From assembly GCA_016191465.1 (NCBI GenBank), contig JACPOP010000014.1, forward strand, positions 124,001-188,000: a stretch of 64,000 nt of DNA, read 5' to 3'. This document shows positions 62,768 through 64,000 of the stretch, piece after piece. The position numbers were made by a program, and so were the translations under genes. Within the stretch, counting starts at the first letter, position 1. Each line of letters begins with the position of its first letter. The notes beneath the pieces were generated by a model. That model did no database searches. It saw only the letters and a program-made list of their open reading frames with translations, and was not told where the DNA came from. This DNA is from Chloroflexota bacterium (GTDB taxonomy: Bacteria; Chloroflexota; UBA6077; CF-72).

Positions 62768-64000
62768 TTAACGTGCCTCCAAGGGCTGGACCCGGTACAG
62801 CCGCCATCCGTTGAGTCCGCCGAAATCGCGCTCCAGCGTGGCCCAGTCAGCGCCGGAGGCCCAGAGCGTCGGAAAGGCCGCCGAGACCTGGTCGGCCTGC
62901 GCCAGGCACGCGACATTGGGCGGGCAGCCGGGGTTGGGGACCAGGATGTGGGTGACCAAACCGCGCGGCTGCTTGAGGACCTCGGGGAAATCGCGGTCGC
63001 TGGTGATGGCGAAGCGGTCGTGGTTGCGGGAGAACACGTTGGCCGGGAAGCCCAGGAACGAGTCCATCAGCACCACCGTGCCGGCTGGCTGCGCATCGAC
63101 CCAGGTGGCAATCTCGCGCTCGGTGCTGAACTGAAACGAGGGTGGAACTGGCGCCGAGGCATCCAGGAAGCGGCCCATGATGGCCCACTCCTCGCGCCCC
63201 ACGTCTGGCTGGCTCATGGCGAACAGCGAGGCTGGGGTGCTGAGCGCTACCATCGCCAGCAGCACCGCCCAGGCCGGTCCGCGTAGGCGGCCCGGCACCT
63301 GGCCGCGGGTGCCGCGCTGCATCACGTACGCCAGGATCACAAAGGTGAAGGGGATGCTGTACATGAAGAAGCGCAGCCAGCCGAACGAGGTGCCGGAGAA
63401 CGCCAGGTACACGTGGAACACGGGGACGCTGCCGGCGAGCAGGAGCAGGCCAAGCAGCGCGCCGTCCCGCCGCAACAGGGCTCGCCCCAGCGCCGCGAGG
63501 GCGATCGGCAGCGCCAACGGGAAGAGCAGCGTCCAGCGGAAGAGCCCGTACTGCAAGGCGCCCATCGGATCCCCTACCACCCCGGTCAGATAGGTGTCGC
63601 CCGAGCGGAAGTTCTGGGTCTGGGCCAGGTTGCCATAGCTGCTGCGCTGGAAGTACAGCGGGTCGCCCATGAACAGCCAGTTGAAGAAGATCCACAGACC
63701 GACCACGTACGTGACGGGGGCCAGGAAGGTGAGCAGGATCGCTTCAAGCCGATCCGGTTCGAGCCTGGCAGCGGAGAGCGACACCAATGCCAGGGCCAGG
63801 ACCGCCGACCCGGCGAACGCCACGCCCTCATAGCGCACCAGGAACGCCAGGGCCGCATAACCCGCGAACAGGATCAGCGGCATGAGCCCCTGTCCGCGCG
63901 TCCAGCGCAGGAACTCGTAGGTTGCCGCCAGCAGGAACAGGACGAAGGGCGCCTCCGAAAGCCCGTTGGCGCTGTAGAAGAAGACAAACGGATTGAACGC
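62768..64000 (-). CDS. GT39-like polytopic glycosyltransferase, 5' end off the window
   Basis: At least 410 residues; the frame is open to the window edge, where it reads AFNPFVFFYSANGLSEAPF, homologous to the NPMMLFYAGNGMSE region of the next gene. At least eight helices and the same kind of soluble C-terminus (VVLMDSFLGFPANVFSRNHD). The two genes are 2 bp apart and clearly tandem paralogues. The catalytic N-terminal loop lies outside the window. Confidence 0.82.
   Translation of the reverse strand, partial: AFNPFVFFYSANGLSEAPFVLFLLAATYEFLRWTRGQGLMPLILFAGYAALAFLVRYEGVAFAGSAVLALALVSLSAARLEPDRLEAILLTFLAPVTYVVGLWIFFNWLFMGDPLYFQRSSYGNLAQTQNFRSGDTYLTGVVGDPMGALQYGLFRWTLLFPLALPIALAALGRALLRRDGALLGLLLLAGSVPVFHVYLAFSGTSFGWLRFFMYSIPFTFVILAYVMQRGTRGQVPGRLRGPAWAVLLAMVALSTPASLFAMSQPDVGREEWAIMGRFLDASAPVPPSFQFSTEREIATWVDAQPAGTVVLMDSFLGFPANVFSRNHDRFAITSDRDFPEVLKQPRGLVTHILVPNPGCPPNVACLAQADQVSAAFPTLWASGADWATLERDFGGLNGWRLYRVQPLEAR

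Overview
The window is about 64 kb of GC-rich bacterial DNA, with genes tightly packed on both strands. Many genes overlap by 1 to 4 bases (ATGA, GTGA, TTGA, TAATG) and several start with GTG or TTG. The best guess for the source is a Chloroflexota (Thermomicrobia-like or a related uncultured class). The reasons are the Ala/Pro/Thr-rich linkers behind lipoboxes, coenzyme F420 genes, a selenocysteine formate dehydrogenase with an NrfD-type membrane subunit, a DPPR-synthase-like UbiA protein and a Uma2 nuclease. This is inferred from gene content; there is no rRNA or other marker gene in the window to prove it.

Layout. 1-9.2 kb: a catabolic island with an amidohydrolase (cut by the window edge), an M24 peptidase/creatinase-like protein, a D-2-hydroxyacid dehydrogenase, a fumarylacetoacetate-hydrolase family protein, a complete tripartite tricarboxylate transporter (TctA, TctB, TctC) and an ornithine-cyclodeaminase-family protein. 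Together they look like uptake and breakdown of an organic acid. 9.4-15.1 kb: a copper operon read leftward (csoR, a giant copA, a YHS protein, a ferredoxin-YHS fusion) followed by a DUF2085 membrane protein, with a visible promoter and CsoR-type operator. 15.2-18.4 kb: two receiver proteins, one of them lacking the phospho-acceptor Asp, a proline-rich membrane protein, and a VapBC toxin-antitoxin pair. 18.7-21.3 kb: F420 genes cofD-cofC-nitroreductase. 22.0-25.0 kb: leuC-leuD plus an isocitrate-lyase-family lyase. 25.0-31.7 kb: a CitA/DcuS-type two-component system divergent from an Fe(III)-type ABC transporter.

31.7-42 kb: a mosaic repeat element, a polytopic membrane protein, a diiron PaaA/PaaC-like protein, a membrane-anchored Trm112 protein, a DUF3293 protein, a PqqD-like/MEMO fusion, a NUDIX hydrolase, RNase Y, a PHP phosphoesterase and an ABC-2 exporter. 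42.1-49 kb: a formate dehydrogenase operon. Its catalytic subunit reads through an in-frame TGA as selenocysteine 211, with a SECIS hairpin whose GGUCU loop lies 18 nt after the TGA. It is followed by the Fe-S subunit, NrfD, a small putative lipoprotein, FdhE and an unknown 111-residue protein. 49-55.4 kb: an orphan MntA nucleotidyltransferase with a truncated HepT, then surface-polysaccharide genes (MraY/WecA-like, 4,6-dehydratase, TIM barrel, two epimerases, a WecG/TagA glycosyltransferase). 56 kb: tRNA-Val(CAC). 56.1-64 kb: a DPPR-synthase-like protein and a leftward operon of two GT39-like membrane proteins, BcsB and a degenerate GGDEF protein.

The most notable items are the CopA fused to an extra membrane helix and a large predicted extracytoplasmic domain, the ferredoxin-YHS fusion beside it, the selenoprotein formate dehydrogenase, the leuCD-lyase triad, and a roughly 190-bp heptamer/palindrome repeat element with relatives elsewhere in the window.
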